Shown here: positions 1-13,715 of the stretch, in pieces | How the letters are laid out: every line of letters begins with the position of its first letter | Numbering within the stretch: position 1 is the first letter of the stretch | From: Merluccius polli | Taxonomy: Eukaryota > Chordata > Actinopteri > Gadiformes > Merlucciidae | Reading direction: 5' to 3' | Length of the DNA: 64,000 bases | NCBI GenBank assembly: GCA_030340625.1 | Contig: JAOPHQ010004281.1 | Coordinates: 62,001 to 126,000 of the forward strand | Made by a program: the position numbers and the translations under genes | The notes under the pieces: generated by a model | The model's database searches: none | The model's input: the letters and a program-made list of their open reading frames with translations, nothing else | What the model was told of the DNA's origin: nothing

Positions 1-602
1 TGTGTGTGTGTGTGCAAATCTGACTGTGTGTGCATCTGAGTGTGTGGGTGTGTGTGCGTGTGTGTTCCTGTGTATTTCCTGGCTTGGTGACTGACGTGTG
101 TGTGTCAGAGGCGTCAGCCTCCCACACTATCTCACACACAGGATGCACGCCGTCTGCCCCTTTTACATGAGAGGGAGAGAGAGAGAGAGAGAAAGAGAGA
201 AGTCTGCTGGCTACACAGCAGGATATCCATGCAAGAGAAAGCTCCACTTTTAATTCTTGAATGATTTCTCATTTTTATTTTCATTTCATCATTTTTTCGC
301 TAACCTTTTACCTACTTGATGAGGAGGAGGAGTCTATTTATTTATTTACTTGGATGTGGACTACGAACACCGGCCTGTGAATTGGTCAGAAAGTTAATTG
401 CCTGTACTTCGCAAACTATTCGTAAACTATTATATTACTCTAGTCCATTCTAGTACTATTATAGTATCAGCTGTCTTTTATTGTTATTTTTTATTTTTTT
501 TATATATTAAGCCTATTTCATGAGCTGCAGATTGTTTCATTCAACTTGTTGTTGTTGCCGGGTAGACGTCTCCTCCGCACCGGTCTTTAGACGTTAGTCA
601 GA
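1..602. other. Non-coding sequence upstream of candidate trio exon
   Basis: Intronic relative to full-length trio. It begins in a degenerate TG repeat (1-110) and has a GA run near 172-200. The rest is AT-rich. If the ATG at 603 is a real alternative start, this stretch would hold its promoter and 5' UTR. I see no clear TATA box; GC content rises only at about 555-600. An in-frame TAG at 588-590 closes the frame upstream of the ATG. Confidence 0.4.
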
Positions 603-698
603 ATGAGGGAGTGCAGGACAGAGCAGAGACCAGAGGAGAAGAGCTTTAGTCCTGTTGCTCATCTCCTCGGCTCACTGGCATCACCATACTACCAAAGG
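603..698 (+). CDS. trio: Candidate alternative first coding exon of trio (short GEF2-kinase isoform)
   Basis: ATG at 603 with A at -3 opens a 32-codon frame starting MRECRTEQ and ending SPYYQR. It runs directly into a consensus donor (gtatgt at 699). Its length is exactly 96 nt, so it ends in phase 0, which is the phase required by the SH3-1 exon at 2049. An in-frame stop at 588-590 means translation would have to start here. Family precedent: worm UNC-73 and mammalian kalirin make isoforms holding only the second GEF unit from internal promoters. That this exon is used is inference; I do not recognise the peptide. Confidence 0.45.
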
Positions 699-779
699 GT
701 ATGTAATCATAAATAATAACACGCTTTATACGTTGTCTCCGTCTCGCTCTCCGACTCGCTCTCCGACTCTGTCTCTCTG

Positions 780-827
<48 letters not shown>

Positions 828-2048
828 GGCTATATGTTATTATACATAGTTATAGTTATTCATTCTGCCGTTGTTTAGTTTTCGAATAAAGGCTCTCTAA
901 AAACATGATTTTTATCTACAAGATGACAGCAGTTGACATGGGAAGATGATTATAAGGATTATTATGACTATTATTATTTAGTTAAAGAGTAAGACATTTT
1001 GTTTGTGAAAGTATTAAAGTGTATTTGACCATTCATTGACACGTTCATTAATGCTTGGGGGATCGTCAACCGAAGCTGAGCATCTACACAAAGCACGCCG
1101 ATGACATCATGGCTGCTAAGTGCTGTACAAACGCACTTATTACAAAAGCACTTATCATTAAGAGCGCGTCACCTGCAGTAGCGAGGAGGAGGAGGAGGAG
1201 GGGAAGAAGGAGAGAGAGAGGGAGAGAAAGAGAGAGAGAGAGAGAGACTAACAGCCGGAAGTGATTGCATCATCTGTGACACTTTGAAGGAGGAAAGATG
1301 GGGGGGCGGCAGTTAGACCACATGTGGCAGTGTGACGTGACGAGCGTCCATCCCATTTATCTCACTCCCATTGTCATAGAAACGACAAACTAGCCAGTCC
1401 TCCACGCCAATCTGTCGTTCCTCGGCAACGTAGAGCCGTCTGTCTCCCGTTGACAAGGAGTGTGTTTAGCTGTGTGGGAGTGAGTCACCGCGGCTGGTTT
1501 CCGGGTGATGGATTGTACACCTGCAGTTCTCTGACCCTGTAATGTTATCAGATTGAGCTAGTAGTAGTTCACAGCATGGTAGTGGATATTATATTCTCCT
1601 TTGCGTTCTGGTTTATTTGCGGAGCCAAACATTTAACATAGGACAATGTTTGGCTACGGATAGGTTAAAAGTGGAGAAGAATGATGCATGCATTTTGAGT
1701 AAGTCTTACTTTTTGTAATGACCATTGGACTTGACTTTGGCTTTTTTTTGGTGCCTTTTTTTCACATGAAATGACATTGAACCTGCAGCTAAATGACATG
1801 TCATTTTTGTCATTTTGAGAGAGAGAGAGAGAGAGAGATTTCTGAACAGTTTCTGGATGGTAAAACAACTTTTAACAATGTGCTGTTTCTGTTCACAGTG
1901 ATTGCAAATGTGCACAAACAACACACACAATTGAGTAATGAAATCTGAATGGGGAATGCAGTGTAATATAACAATTCACAAAAAACTCATATCTCTCTCC
2001 CCCCCCCCCCCCCCCCCCCGCTCTACCCCCCACTCTCCACCCCTCCAG

Positions 2049-2322
2049 CTGTCCGGCGGCTGCGAGCTCACCGTGGTCATCCATGACTTCCTGGCCGGCC
2101 ACGGCGGCGGCCATGGCGGCGGCCACGGCGTCGGCAGCGAGCTGACAGTGCGGCGCGGCCAGACGGTGGAGGTGCTGGAGCGGTGCCATGACAAGCCAGA
2201 CTGGTGCCTGGTGCGAACCACCGACCGTTCCCCGGCACAGGAGGGCCTGGTGCCCTGTGCCATGCTCTGCATCGCCCACTCCCGCTCCTCCATGGAGATG
2301 GAGGGCCTCTTCAACCACAAAG
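2049..2322 (+). CDS. trio: trio exon: first SH3 domain
   Basis: Acceptor AG at 2047-2048 follows a C-homopolymer; donor gtaggg at 2323. The product starts [14 protein letters not shown] and includes [25 protein letters not shown] and [14 protein letters not shown], a typical SH3 fold core with the conserved Trp and Pro. It ends FNHK in phase 1. Between the two parts of the RT-loop region lies a Gly/His-rich segment (about 2093-2134) that reads [14 protein letters not shown], longer than usual for this domain. SH3-1 in the family takes part in intramolecular or proline-rich contacts between the two GEF units. Confidence 0.9.
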
Positions 2323-2331
2323 GTAGGGGGA

Positions 2332-2364
<33 letters not shown>

Positions 2365-5152
2365 GGTGCGTGGGACGGCTGAACTACGGGGCTGACGTCG
2401 CGGCAGATTTAAAAAAAGTATCTTAAGAAGTAAAATCTTTGTAACTGCTGGTTTTTTTTCATAAGATGGGCATGTTATTCACCAAAAGGTATCTTAAAAA
2501 ATTGTATCTTTCTTCTTAGATCATTTCTTATGAAAAAACATAAGATTAAATGGGATGCGATTTGAAAACTAAGATCTTAAATTTCTTCGTGATTTTATTC
2601 TCAACTTTAAAAAAAAGTTCCTAAGAATGGAAATAACTTCTTAAGAAATAAATGAAGTAAATAGTAATAAAATAAGTTATTGAATGAAATGAGCGGTTCT
2701 TCGGAGACTATGGAGGAATTACAGTTCAGAATTTCTTAGGAACTTCGTAGATTTACTTCTTAGGAAACGTCTTAAGAATAACCTTAAGATACTGTTGTGA
2801 ATCTGGCCCCAGATGTCCCAGGGGCGTACCTCAATCCTCAGGTCGTGGCAGTAATCTGGGGGAGATTTAGCAGACCGGACGTAGATCTGTTTGTGTCTCG
2901 AGAGACAGCGCAGTGTCCCCCCCCGCCTCTGGTTCTCTCTGGGAGTGATCAGCACCCATTGGGCTGGTCACCTCTCTACTGTATGCAACGAGAGCCTGAG
3001 TCTGATGTGGTGGGTGTGTGGGTTTTGTGGAAGGGCGTATTTGCGTGTTTTTAAATTGTGTGGATGTTTAACTTCCTGTGGCTACGAAGGTATCAAGCTA
3101 AGGTACGAGTTTGATTTGTGGGTTTGGAGGCAAATGCTGTACTTGTATTTTCGAACTTTGGCTGTTGTTACCATTAGCCACTGGGTTTCTGGTTCAATCG
3201 ATCGCGTGTCCAAGTGAATATAATGTGTCCAAGTGAACAAAATGTTTTTCTGTGCTATTGTCGGAGACCGTCATACCAGACAGTTGCTTGAGAAAGTGTG
3301 AGTAGCAGTTCCAAGATTGAGGTTGCTACGCGACTGTGGATAACCAGCCTGGAATCACAACACCGCATTTACTGCGTTTTTTTTTCCTTTACTTACCAAG
3401 CCATTGTGATGACACAAAGCCCACACAAACCACATTAAATGTTTTATTTTACCCCCACCCCCCCCCCCACCCGAGATGGACTGTATGTTCGCTAACACTT
3501 AGAAATACAGTCAGCATGCTGAGTGCCCTGTTGTTACTCACAATATCATCCACAACGACCCCAAGCGACAAGATGTGGAGTCGGTGCATATCTCTTTTCT
3601 ATATCTTTTTAAACTCTCGCTGGCCTCAAACAGTTAATCACTTTGCACTACACAACAACAATGTTGAGTCATTCAAGGTCTTCTATGGAAAAAAACCCAG
3701 TCAAATCGTCCTTAGTCGGTTCTTGACAGAGCGATTATAAAAATGACTTTTATGCACCCCCCATACACCCTTCACCTCCCTGTAATTAGGAGGAGTGTGC
3801 TTGCAGTGTGCATCTTGTCCCGGGGCGATTAAACATACACAACTGCCTCTCTTTCGAGGATGAAGCAGGAGTGGCTGTGATTACAGGAGAAAGCAGGAAA
3901 GCGCCACTTTCAATAATGATTTTCTTTCTCTCATGACATGGTAGCGAGGAGCAGTCCCCAGCACCCCCCTCTCCTTCTCCTCCTCCTCCTCCTCCTCCTC
4001 CTCCTGCCTCCAACTGCTTATTTTCCCTCGATGTCCCGGCATGCCGGTTCCAGTCAGACGAACCTCCTAAAAGTGTTTCTGCAATATGACAAAATAAAAA
4101 TGGTGTTTGTTTGGCGCTTCAACGGCAACGCCTCAAGACTGCACTGTGCGGTGGGTGCATCAGCTGCGCGTTTCCCTTTCTCGCCCATGTGTCCATGTGA
4201 CTCTCCGTTTGTTCAACGCTTTGTCAGATTTTTTTTAGGGGAAATGCCAGCACAAAAAAGCTTCCTCACAAAAAAGGTGTTGCTAGGGATGAGTTAGGGA
4301 AGAGGTCAAAGGTGATGCATGTCTCTTACATTTAAATACAGTTTTTGTGGGGGGCTTTTTTTTCAAAACAAAGTCGCAAGGACTCAGGATTAGCCGGACT
4401 CCATGCTTCGTTGACCGAGCATGGAGGCTTTTATTTTGTTACATATAAAGGGGCCCCCTTTTTAAGGAGACTGGGGTCTTCCTGGAGTCTCTGCTATTCC
4501 CGCTGGGTTGCAGCGGGAACATATTGTGTAACAGGGCAGCGAGACCGTGAGATATTAGGACAAGGGGGGATTCCATACAAACAATAGGATAGAATGACAT
4601 CATACGTGGTGATTCCTGCAGTCTTGCGTCCAATTTTCAAGGACGAAAAACAAGCCGTTGTTTTGTTGCATCTTATGTTTACTCAATAGCCTATCTTCTA
4701 CTCTTGGAAGATAAAAAACAATTACAGGCAATAGCATGTGGGAAAACCTAGTGTGTATGTTTAACTTGTTAATATCATATCATATTTTGGGGAAACGTCA
4801 CATGCATGCATGCGTGGTGCGTTTTTGTGTGTGTGTGTGTGTCCAGTCTATCACAGTAAATGTATAGACTGCAGAAAGTGAGCCAGAAGTGACTCCCATC
4901 CAGTCCACTTTCGCTAACTGCTGAACTCTCCTCCTCTCCCACCGGCTGGAGTGTTGAACTCATTATGGACACCACACACGTCACTCCCCTGCAGCGCTTA
5001 CCGGCTATTTACTTAATGCGAGTATGTACGTGGTAGTGGGTAAGATCAAGTTGCTCTGTAAGGGAGTATGTGTGTGTGTGTGTGTATGTTAGATATATAT
5101 GTGTGTGTGTGCTTTGGCTTTTCCTCAGGAAAAACACCCAATGACGAAACGC

Positions 5153-5225
<73 letters not shown>

Positions 5226-7214
5226 AACAGGGAGAACAGTTGTGTTTGTAGAAAACTGTCAGGTTTATCTTTTGTGTGCATTTTTTGGGGTGTAGGTTAG
5301 AGTTAGATCCTGAAATGGCATTTTACATACACGCATACAAGTCTTTTCGCATCATGCTGCCCTTATGGCAGCATGTTCAGCTTTTCATAACCCAAAATAC
5401 ACCAACAATAAGGCAAGTCATTGTTCACCCCCAAAGCCTGTAATATATGCGGTCACCTACGCAAACTGAGTGGGTGCTTCTACAAAGGGTAATATGGAGG
5501 AATCGGCAAGCAAGTTTTTCAAAGGTTTTCACAGGAACAGCCAAGAAACAGTGGAGCCTTGCCCAACACCATTAGATCAGCCCACTCACTGAGAACAGGG
5601 AGAATGACGGGGGGGGGGGGGGGGGGGGGGTGGATGGGGAGGGAGGGAGGGAGGGAGAGAGAGAGGGAGGGAGGGATTGACACAGCGAGAGGGAGAGAAA
5701 GCGAGGGAACATCCCACTACTAACACTGCAGTGGACGTTTATCTTTCAAAGACCGCAGAAAACTGTACGAACACACACGCGCACACAACTCCTGAAAGAG
5801 GAGCGACGAGGCTAGGAAGTGTCTACCTACCAGCCCCTCCTCTATTTCTTTTTCCAACATCTTCTGCACGCAGCTGGAAAGACAGAGTTGATTGTCTCGT
5901 CTGTTTTTGGCATCAGAAGTTCAGGATGTGATTCTGGCCCGGAAGGATGCTGTGAACATCGGAGGTGGTCTGCATAATTATTAGTAGTCTTTTTGTTTCG
6001 TTTGTTGTCGTTGTTGTTTTTTTATCCTGAGGAGGATTGGCTGGTTATATTTTTTTTGGGGGGATGGCCCGTGGAGTCGAATCCCTGGCCACTTTAAGTT
6101 CCCTCTGCAGCATGGATTCCACCCGGGGTGGACACTCTGACAACTGCAAGTTCTGGCTGCTGGATCTGGGTACGTTGGCTCCGTCACTACCTGCAGTATG
6201 CACAGAGAGAGATGCATGGGGTCTCCTGTGTGAGTCACATACGCGCGCGCACACACACGCAAACACGAGTTATTGGCGTTTCTTTTGGCCGACACTTTTG
6301 AGTCCAGCAATGCACGCACGCCTGTATTTTTCAGCATTGTTCTTAGCGTAAGGTAAGTGGGAGTCGCATAGATTTGACCTTCTTCCCCCTTCGAGGGTCG
6401 TGTCGAAGCTATATTCAATACCAATCAAATTCTGGACGGAAACGTCATTGACAAGCTTGGCAGCGGCATAACGTGAGTGTGCAGAAATGGTGTTGTTTTT
6501 TTTCTCTTCGACTGTCCTGTGACTGTCCTTGAGATTTTACATGAATAACAACAGCTCTGATGATTTTGTTTTATTGTTTGACTCGACACCCTCCATTGAT
6601 CAAGAGTGGATTATGTAGAAGCAATTCAACAAATGAAATTGATTCAGCAGATGCGGCAAAATGTGATTGGATATATAATCCTGATAAGAGTAACAGTGAC
6701 TAGATTTTGTAGATTATCATGTATAGATTATATAGATTAGATTTGGCTGCTTGGTAAGCTTGGTGCAGATGGTCAAAGCCTGTAGAAATAAAGAAACCAG
6801 GCAGAGGGAGAGATCAAGGAAATGTGTTGAATGGAACTGGAAACAGAATTTGCTAGAAGTGCTACATTGAGAACGAATGGTGCTGTGTGGATAAACAGGG
6901 AATGCAAATAACAAAAGCTGTCGAGTAGAAGGAGGTAGTAGAAATCATATGAATACATTATACTTCTGAACCGGTTGAAGAGGTCAGACATGTTTTCAGA
7001 ATATCCTGAAGAGACGCTGGAGTGCACCCTGGTGTAGCTGATGACAGCTGATGGGTCAGTAGGACTCTACTACCGTCCTGCTGTCTGTCTGGGACACGCC
7101 CTCCTCGGCATAGTCCACATTCTGCAGAACGCCCAGCCCATTCACCCCCTGGGGCTTTCACACACACGCTTTGAACCACTGAACCCTCTCCAAACACACA
7201 CATGCAAACAATCA

Positions 7215-7247
<33 letters not shown>

Positions 7248-10200
7248 ACAAACACACACACTTACAAACACACACGCTGATTCTGAAGATTCTGAATTGG
7301 ACTCCAGGTAACTCCACCCCCAAGGTGGAGTAATGTGAAGTCCAATCCAGCAGAGAGGGTTGGTGATGGGCTGGTTATGTCTCTGGTCAGGAGAAGTGTC
7401 AGGGTAAGGCGTCGGAAGAATTGCGACATGTTATCACCAGCTGGTGGCAGTAACAGTCGCTAACATCTATAGCCTCTGTAAACATTGGCTAGGAAACACA
7501 TATAGAGCGACACATATAGAGCGTTCCCAGGGAGACGGGATTACAGCCTCTTGTTCCACATGATGTATAGTTAGTCATCATGTTAGACATGTGCAAAATG
7601 CATGTGCAAATTATACACACATGCTATGTTGTACTTGTGTATACAGTTATACCCGGATGTATTTGCGGGGGGGAACATTCGGTGGACGAGGTGGGGTTGG
7701 TGCTCCCAAGGTCTCAAATATCTTCTAATATCATACCAGAGGGTTGCACAACAACCTTTAAAGCATATTAAGGGGCAGCACTCATACAAGGCCAGTAAAT
7801 GATCAATAATCCAAATGGAAATTAAAGCCCAGTGATTTAAATGTTCTTAAATGTCTTAATAATTTGATGTATAGATTTGATTAGGCTAGATGATTTTGTA
7901 TGATAATAATATGGCAAGACACTAATACAGTTGTCCGGTTACACGTTCCATAAACCGTCCTAACATTTTCTGGGTTGTGATCCTGTACAGTATTGGACTA
8001 TCAGCACTGAAGTTTTAGCCAGTGCGTCCCTTCTACTGGTTCCCCTTGAGTCTCCCAACCCCACGCCAGCTGTCCCAGAGGTGTCTCTGTGATAAAAGAT
8101 GGCCCCGCAGGGCAATGGGGCAAGGGTCGTGACCTCTGCTGACTTCAGTTCCCTTTACAAGTCTTTGTGTGTGCCTGTGTAAGCATGCATGAACAACGCA
8201 TACGTTTGCTTAAAGTTTATTTGTGTCTGGGTCTGACCATGAGTGTTGTTGTTTTACACTGCAGAGGAATGTGTTGAGGCATCGCCAGCTCATCATCAGC
8301 AACCTTCTGCCGCTAACCCATTTAGCTTAATGCATTTTGGACACCTTGAACGTGATGGGGATTAGTGGTCACCTTTTATCCCTACACCTATTAATTGTTA
8401 TGCTATCGCATCCAGCTGTTATTGGATTATTCAGGGATGTAGGGAAAATCAACCATTGAAGCAGCTTAGTGGTTGCAGTAGGCTAGTTCAGCAGGGAGAG
8501 CATGGTTTGAACAGTAAAAAAATGTCCTTGGGTATGACAACAAACCTACAACTGTCCCAGTTATCGTATAAGGCAGTGGTAGTTTCTTCATGGTCGTTTT
8601 TCTTTCTTTGCTAGTTAAAGTCATCATCATAGTTGTGTCCAATAGCTGCAGTATTTGAGTTAGAATTGCCTTGTTGTTACTAAAATCCTAAACTACCAAT
8701 GTTTGTATTTAATGGTATTTGATGACTGCCCCCTCTTCACATTGTAAAAGCCGGCTGACTAACATTGGGCGGCAGTGGCTCAGGAGGTAGAGCAGCCCTG
8801 TCTGGCAACCATCCGGTTGCTGGTTCGATCCCCAGCTCCTCCTGAGTGTCGATATGTCCCTGAGCAAGACACCTAACCCTAACTGCTCCCGACGAGCTGG
8901 CTGGTGTCTTGCATGGCTGACACTGCCATTGGTGTATGACACCGCAGTCGTTGTATGACACCGCAATCGTTGTATGAATGCATGTATAAATGCGCGAATG
9001 TGAGGCACAAATTTTAAAGCGCTATATAAATGCAGTCCATTAAACATGAAATGCCTGGAGTGTTTTGGTCATTAACCCCAGTTTCTGTATACTGCTGGGA
9101 TCAGACCGATTCCCACACAATTTTGGCATTGCAGACAATCTTTCAGTGTTGTGGACAATTCTGAACTTCAGGACGTCGGACCGGGCTCTCGTTCCCCGTG
9201 TAGGGTGACATGGTCAAAAGCTTGCAAAGTGGCATCTAGGACACGCTACGACGCCCAACACAAAGTCTAGCGTGTTTTTTGACCGTTGTCTCGTTGTCTG
9301 ACAACTCCTACGACGTGAACGCAGATGTTGATGACTAAATATTGACCCCTCTTCCCCAGTTCCAGGTGAACTTGACCACAAGTCATGAAGACTGAATATG
9401 GTGAAACGTGTAGCATGCCCTGTCTCCAGACCAAGTCATGATGCAATGAATCACCAAATTTTACATGGTGACCATTGTGGAAGACAATGATGCGTTTCAG
9501 AATATGCGTTTCAAATATGCTTTTCAGAATGTTTTTGGGGGGTTTATGCTATCGTTTGTCTCAATTTCAAGCCTGCGTTTGCTGGGGTGTTTTTTTTTTC
9601 CTTTTGTTTTTCTGCAACCTTCTGGAAGTAGTTTGCAGAATGTTCTGTAGTATGAGGACATCATCTCTGGAGAATCTCACTCTTGTCTCCACTCCAGGAG
9701 AGGAATAAAATGAACTCAGCTGGCTCCCCAAGAACGATGTTCTGATAGCGCCGCTACCATGTGGCTCTGTGTCGAGTTAGGATTCATAAACGGACAGGGA
9801 GGGGGGAAGCACAAGAGTTGAGCCAGAGGTTTGTAATCAAACTGCACGCCACCAGATAAAATAGCATTACTACGAAAGCCTGCAAGTTTTTCCGGTAGGA
9901 TTTGCAGCCAATTTTTGAAAGGTACTATTCTACTCTTCGGGTCGCAGTCCGATTAATATAATATTTTGGTCCTATCTTTTATTGGTGTGATATGGCTTTT
10001 GGGGAAGGGGCTTAGTGGTAGGTCTTGTTCCAGGGAATCTAAGGCGAGCATTGGAGTTGAGTTCAAGGTACTCGCAGTGAGAGCATTAAGATGCTCTCCA
10101 TCTGGACCCATCTTCAAAAATGATGGGCCAGGCCAGGTGTTCTCATCTTTTTCAAGCCAGGGACCCCTTAGAATGGATACATATTTGCACGGATCCCCTA

Positions 10201-13200
10201 CCATTGTTATAGTTTGCAACCAGAATCTAACTGATTTAACATGTACCCGAAAAAATACATAGTCCTTGTATTACTGCCAGGAAATGTATGAATAACATGC
10301 ATTGGAAATCTTGCGCTCCCCCTACAATACACTTTCAAGTTATGTCCCCCTTGACAAAAAATGACGGCGTGAGTAATTATCTCAAAGGTACGCTTGTTTT
10401 ATTTGTAAATTATTTCTTTTGATAAATTATGTAGGAGTTTTATTCATTAATTTGCAGACCCCTTGGCCATATGCCACAGACCCCCCAGGGGTCCCTGGAC
10501 CCCACTTTGAGAACCACTGGGCGAGGCTATCAACACAAGTAATACCAAGCACCACTAACGCCAATACCAGCTAGAACTTCTTCACCATCCAATACTCCGT
10601 CCTGACTAGAAAAACATGTTCGCTCATCTAGATCCCCGTTGTGGTTCATTTGAAGTTGGCAAGAGGAAGAAAACTCATAACATGAAAATGAATGCAATAT
10701 CTTAAAGGAAGGGAAAGGCAAGAGAAATAACATGTTAGATGATCATGTATTGAAGTGAAAAAAGGGAGTCATTGAGAAAGTCGGACAGAGGAATCTTTAG
10801 CCTTGCTATTTAATTGCTAAGGGCCCAGCCATGCTGCTCTCTCGCGTTCACACACACACAAACACACACATCGGCTTTCTGTTTATAGACTTGCAACAGC
10901 CATCATGTTGAGCTCTGCTCCCACAAACACCCGAAGGATCTGCTTTTACCACCGAGGGGGTGGCAGAGGCCAGTAACAATGGATCGCTCACACGCACACA
11001 TCAAGTCAACGCACACACATGCAACCAGTTTGCCAAACTGGCATTGCATGCCTCCTCTGTACTTCTTTTTCTAATCCTTTACCTCTCCATCTCTCTTTTT
11101 TCTCTGGGATTGTGTTTGTCTCTCACATACACACACACACACAGAGTTTTCTAGCCCTACCTATCACACAGGTCTATAAAGGTTATGCAAGTTCTTCATC
11201 AGGCTGAGTGTTTTTCTCAGGAGCATTGAGCCTTCGAGTCTCAGCAATAACACGCATGGCATTTCAAAGTATCCGCACAAGGAGGACACAGCTGCAGTGA
11301 ATACTTTCTGTCCTCATTGAAACATTATTTTTTTTAGATTGCTTTTCATATGCGAACACCGTGAAATACAGTTCTGTTGTTAACCGTTAGAGTGCACTAA
11401 TACAGTAACCACTCCCCTAATAAAAACGCATCTCAAGTGTTCATGTTCTGCTGGACTCGTTCATTTGGCCTCAACAAGTCCAAATTTTGGTAACACAATA
11501 AGGGCACATTAATTAACATTAACAGTAATAAGCGTTAACTAACAGTTAGTTAACAGTTAACGAATGTGTCTAATAATAATTTAATAATGGTGTTTATGCT
11601 AACTAAGGTATTAATTTCTACATCATTTAATAGTTTATAAAGACGTGCGCCATAGACATGACATGACCTGCTACAGTTCAGTGAGGCAGCCGTGAGGTAA
11701 CCCGTGTGTCCCAAGCGTAAGCGTTTCCTTTTCCAGAAAATGGTACTCATTGTGTTATTTTACATGTATTTGAAGTTTTAATTTCTCGCTCCTTGTATCT
11801 TCAATTTTGCTGCTTTTGACTACAAGGGAGGGTCTCGCATCTTTATAAACTATTAAATAATAAATAAATGAATACCTAACATGAAAGTTAACATGAACAC
11901 CATTAGTAACTTATTACTAGACACATTAGTTAATTGGTAATTAACTGAGTTAATGCTTATTACTGCATTAACTAATGTTTATTAATGTACCCTTAATGTA
12001 AAGTGTTACCTATATTATACACTCACCGGCCACTTTATTAGGTACACCTGTCCAACTGCTCGTTAACGCAAATTTCTAATCAGCCAATCACATGGCAGCA
12101 ACTCAATGCATTTAGGCATGTAGACATGGTCAGGACGATCTGCTGCAGTTCAAACCGAGCATCAGAATGGGGAAGAAAGGTGATTTAAGTGACTTTAAAC
12201 GTGGCATGGTTGTTGGTGCCAGACGGGCTGGTCTGAGTATTTCAGAGACTGCTGATCTACTGGGATTTTCACGCACAACCATCTCTAGGGTTTACAGAGA
12301 ATGGTCAGAAAAAGAGAAAATATCCAGTGAGCGGCAGTTCTGTGGGCGCAAATGCCTTGTTGATGCTAGAGGTCAGAGGAGAATGGCCAGACTGTTTTGA
12401 GCTGATAGAAAGGCAACTGTAACTCAAATAACCACTTGTTACAACAGAGGTATGCAGAAGAGCATCTCTGAACGCACAACACGTCAAACCTTGAGGCGGA
12501 TGGGCTACAGCAGCAGAAGACCACACCGGGTGCCACTCCTGTCAGCTAAGAACAGGAAACTGAGGCTACAATTCGCACAGGCTCACCAAAATTGGACAAT
12601 CGAAGATTGGAAAAACGTTGCCTGGTCTGATGAGTCTCGATTTCTGCTGCGACATTCGGATGGTAGGGTCAGAATTTGGCGTCAACAACATGAAAGCATG
12701 GATCCATCCTGCCTTGTATCAACGGTTCAGGCTGGTGGTGGTGTAATGGTGTGGGGGATATTTTCCTGGCACACTTTGGGCTTATTAGTACCAATTGAGC
12801 ATCGTGTCAAAGCCACAGACTACCTGAGTATTGTTGCTGACCATGTCCATCCCTTTATGACCACAGTGTACCCATCTTCTGATGGCTACTTCCAGCAGGA
12901 TAACGCGCCATGTCATAAAGCGCGAATCATCTCAGACTGGTTTCTTGAACATGACAATGAGTTCACTGTACTCAAATGGCCTCCACAGTCACCAGATCTC
13001 AATCCAATAGAGCACCTTTGGGATGTGGTGGAACGGGAGATTCGCATCATGGATGTGCAGCCGACAAATCTGCAGCAACTGCGTGATGCTATCATGTCAA
13101 TATGGACCAAACTCTCTGAGGAATGTTTCCAGTACCTTGTTGAATCTGTGCCACGAAGGATTAAGGCAGTTCTGAAGGCAAAAGGGGGTCCAACCCGGTA

Positions 13201-13657
13201 CTAGCAAGGTGTACCTAATAAAGTGGCCGGTGAGTGTATGTTGTGGCTTTACTGTAACACTGTCGTTTTAAACTCATACACATTCTCTGTGTTCTGTCCT
13301 TGTGTGCCCTCAGACACACTTTCGGTCTCCAGCAACGACGCCCTGCAGCCCGGCTCCAGCCACACCCTGGGCCCCCACAGCTCGCCGGGGCCCAAGCGGC
13401 CGGGGAACACCCTTCGCAAGTGGCTGACCAGCCCCGTGCGGCGCCTGAGCTCGGGCAAGGCCGACGGCCACGTCAAGAAGCTGGCCAACAAGCACAAGAA
13501 GAGCCGCGGAGAGGTGGTGCGCAAGACCGCCGCCGACCTGCCCCTGGGCTCGCACAAGGACTCAGACGACAACGCCGCCACGCCCCAGGACGAGACACTG
13601 GAGGAGGTGAGCGACGTGTGAATGAGAAATGTGAAGAAAACACACACATGCACACGT

Positions 13658-13715
<58 letters not shown>

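Larger units (their letters stand above)
2323..13313 (+). other. trio intron of 10,991 bp after SH3-1 exon
   Basis: No further trio exon found. It holds a CA repeat at the donor (2337-2363), CA repeats at 5150-5220 and 7218-7245, and a G-homopolymer with GGGA repeats at 5609-5675. It also holds a SINE (8767-9044), a hAT-type MITE (10134-10519), a TIR MITE (11489-12010) and the Tc1-like element (12020-13236). The remaining stretches look like unique non-coding DNA. Confidence 0.8.

Noticed and set aside
655..849. Open frame rich in SLSLSL
   Set aside because: Produced by a CT microsatellite; the same applies to THTH, CVCV, RERE and IYIY frames across the window.
8767..8850. tRNA gene
   Set aside because: A and B boxes are present but the cloverleaf 3' half is missing and a SINE body follows.
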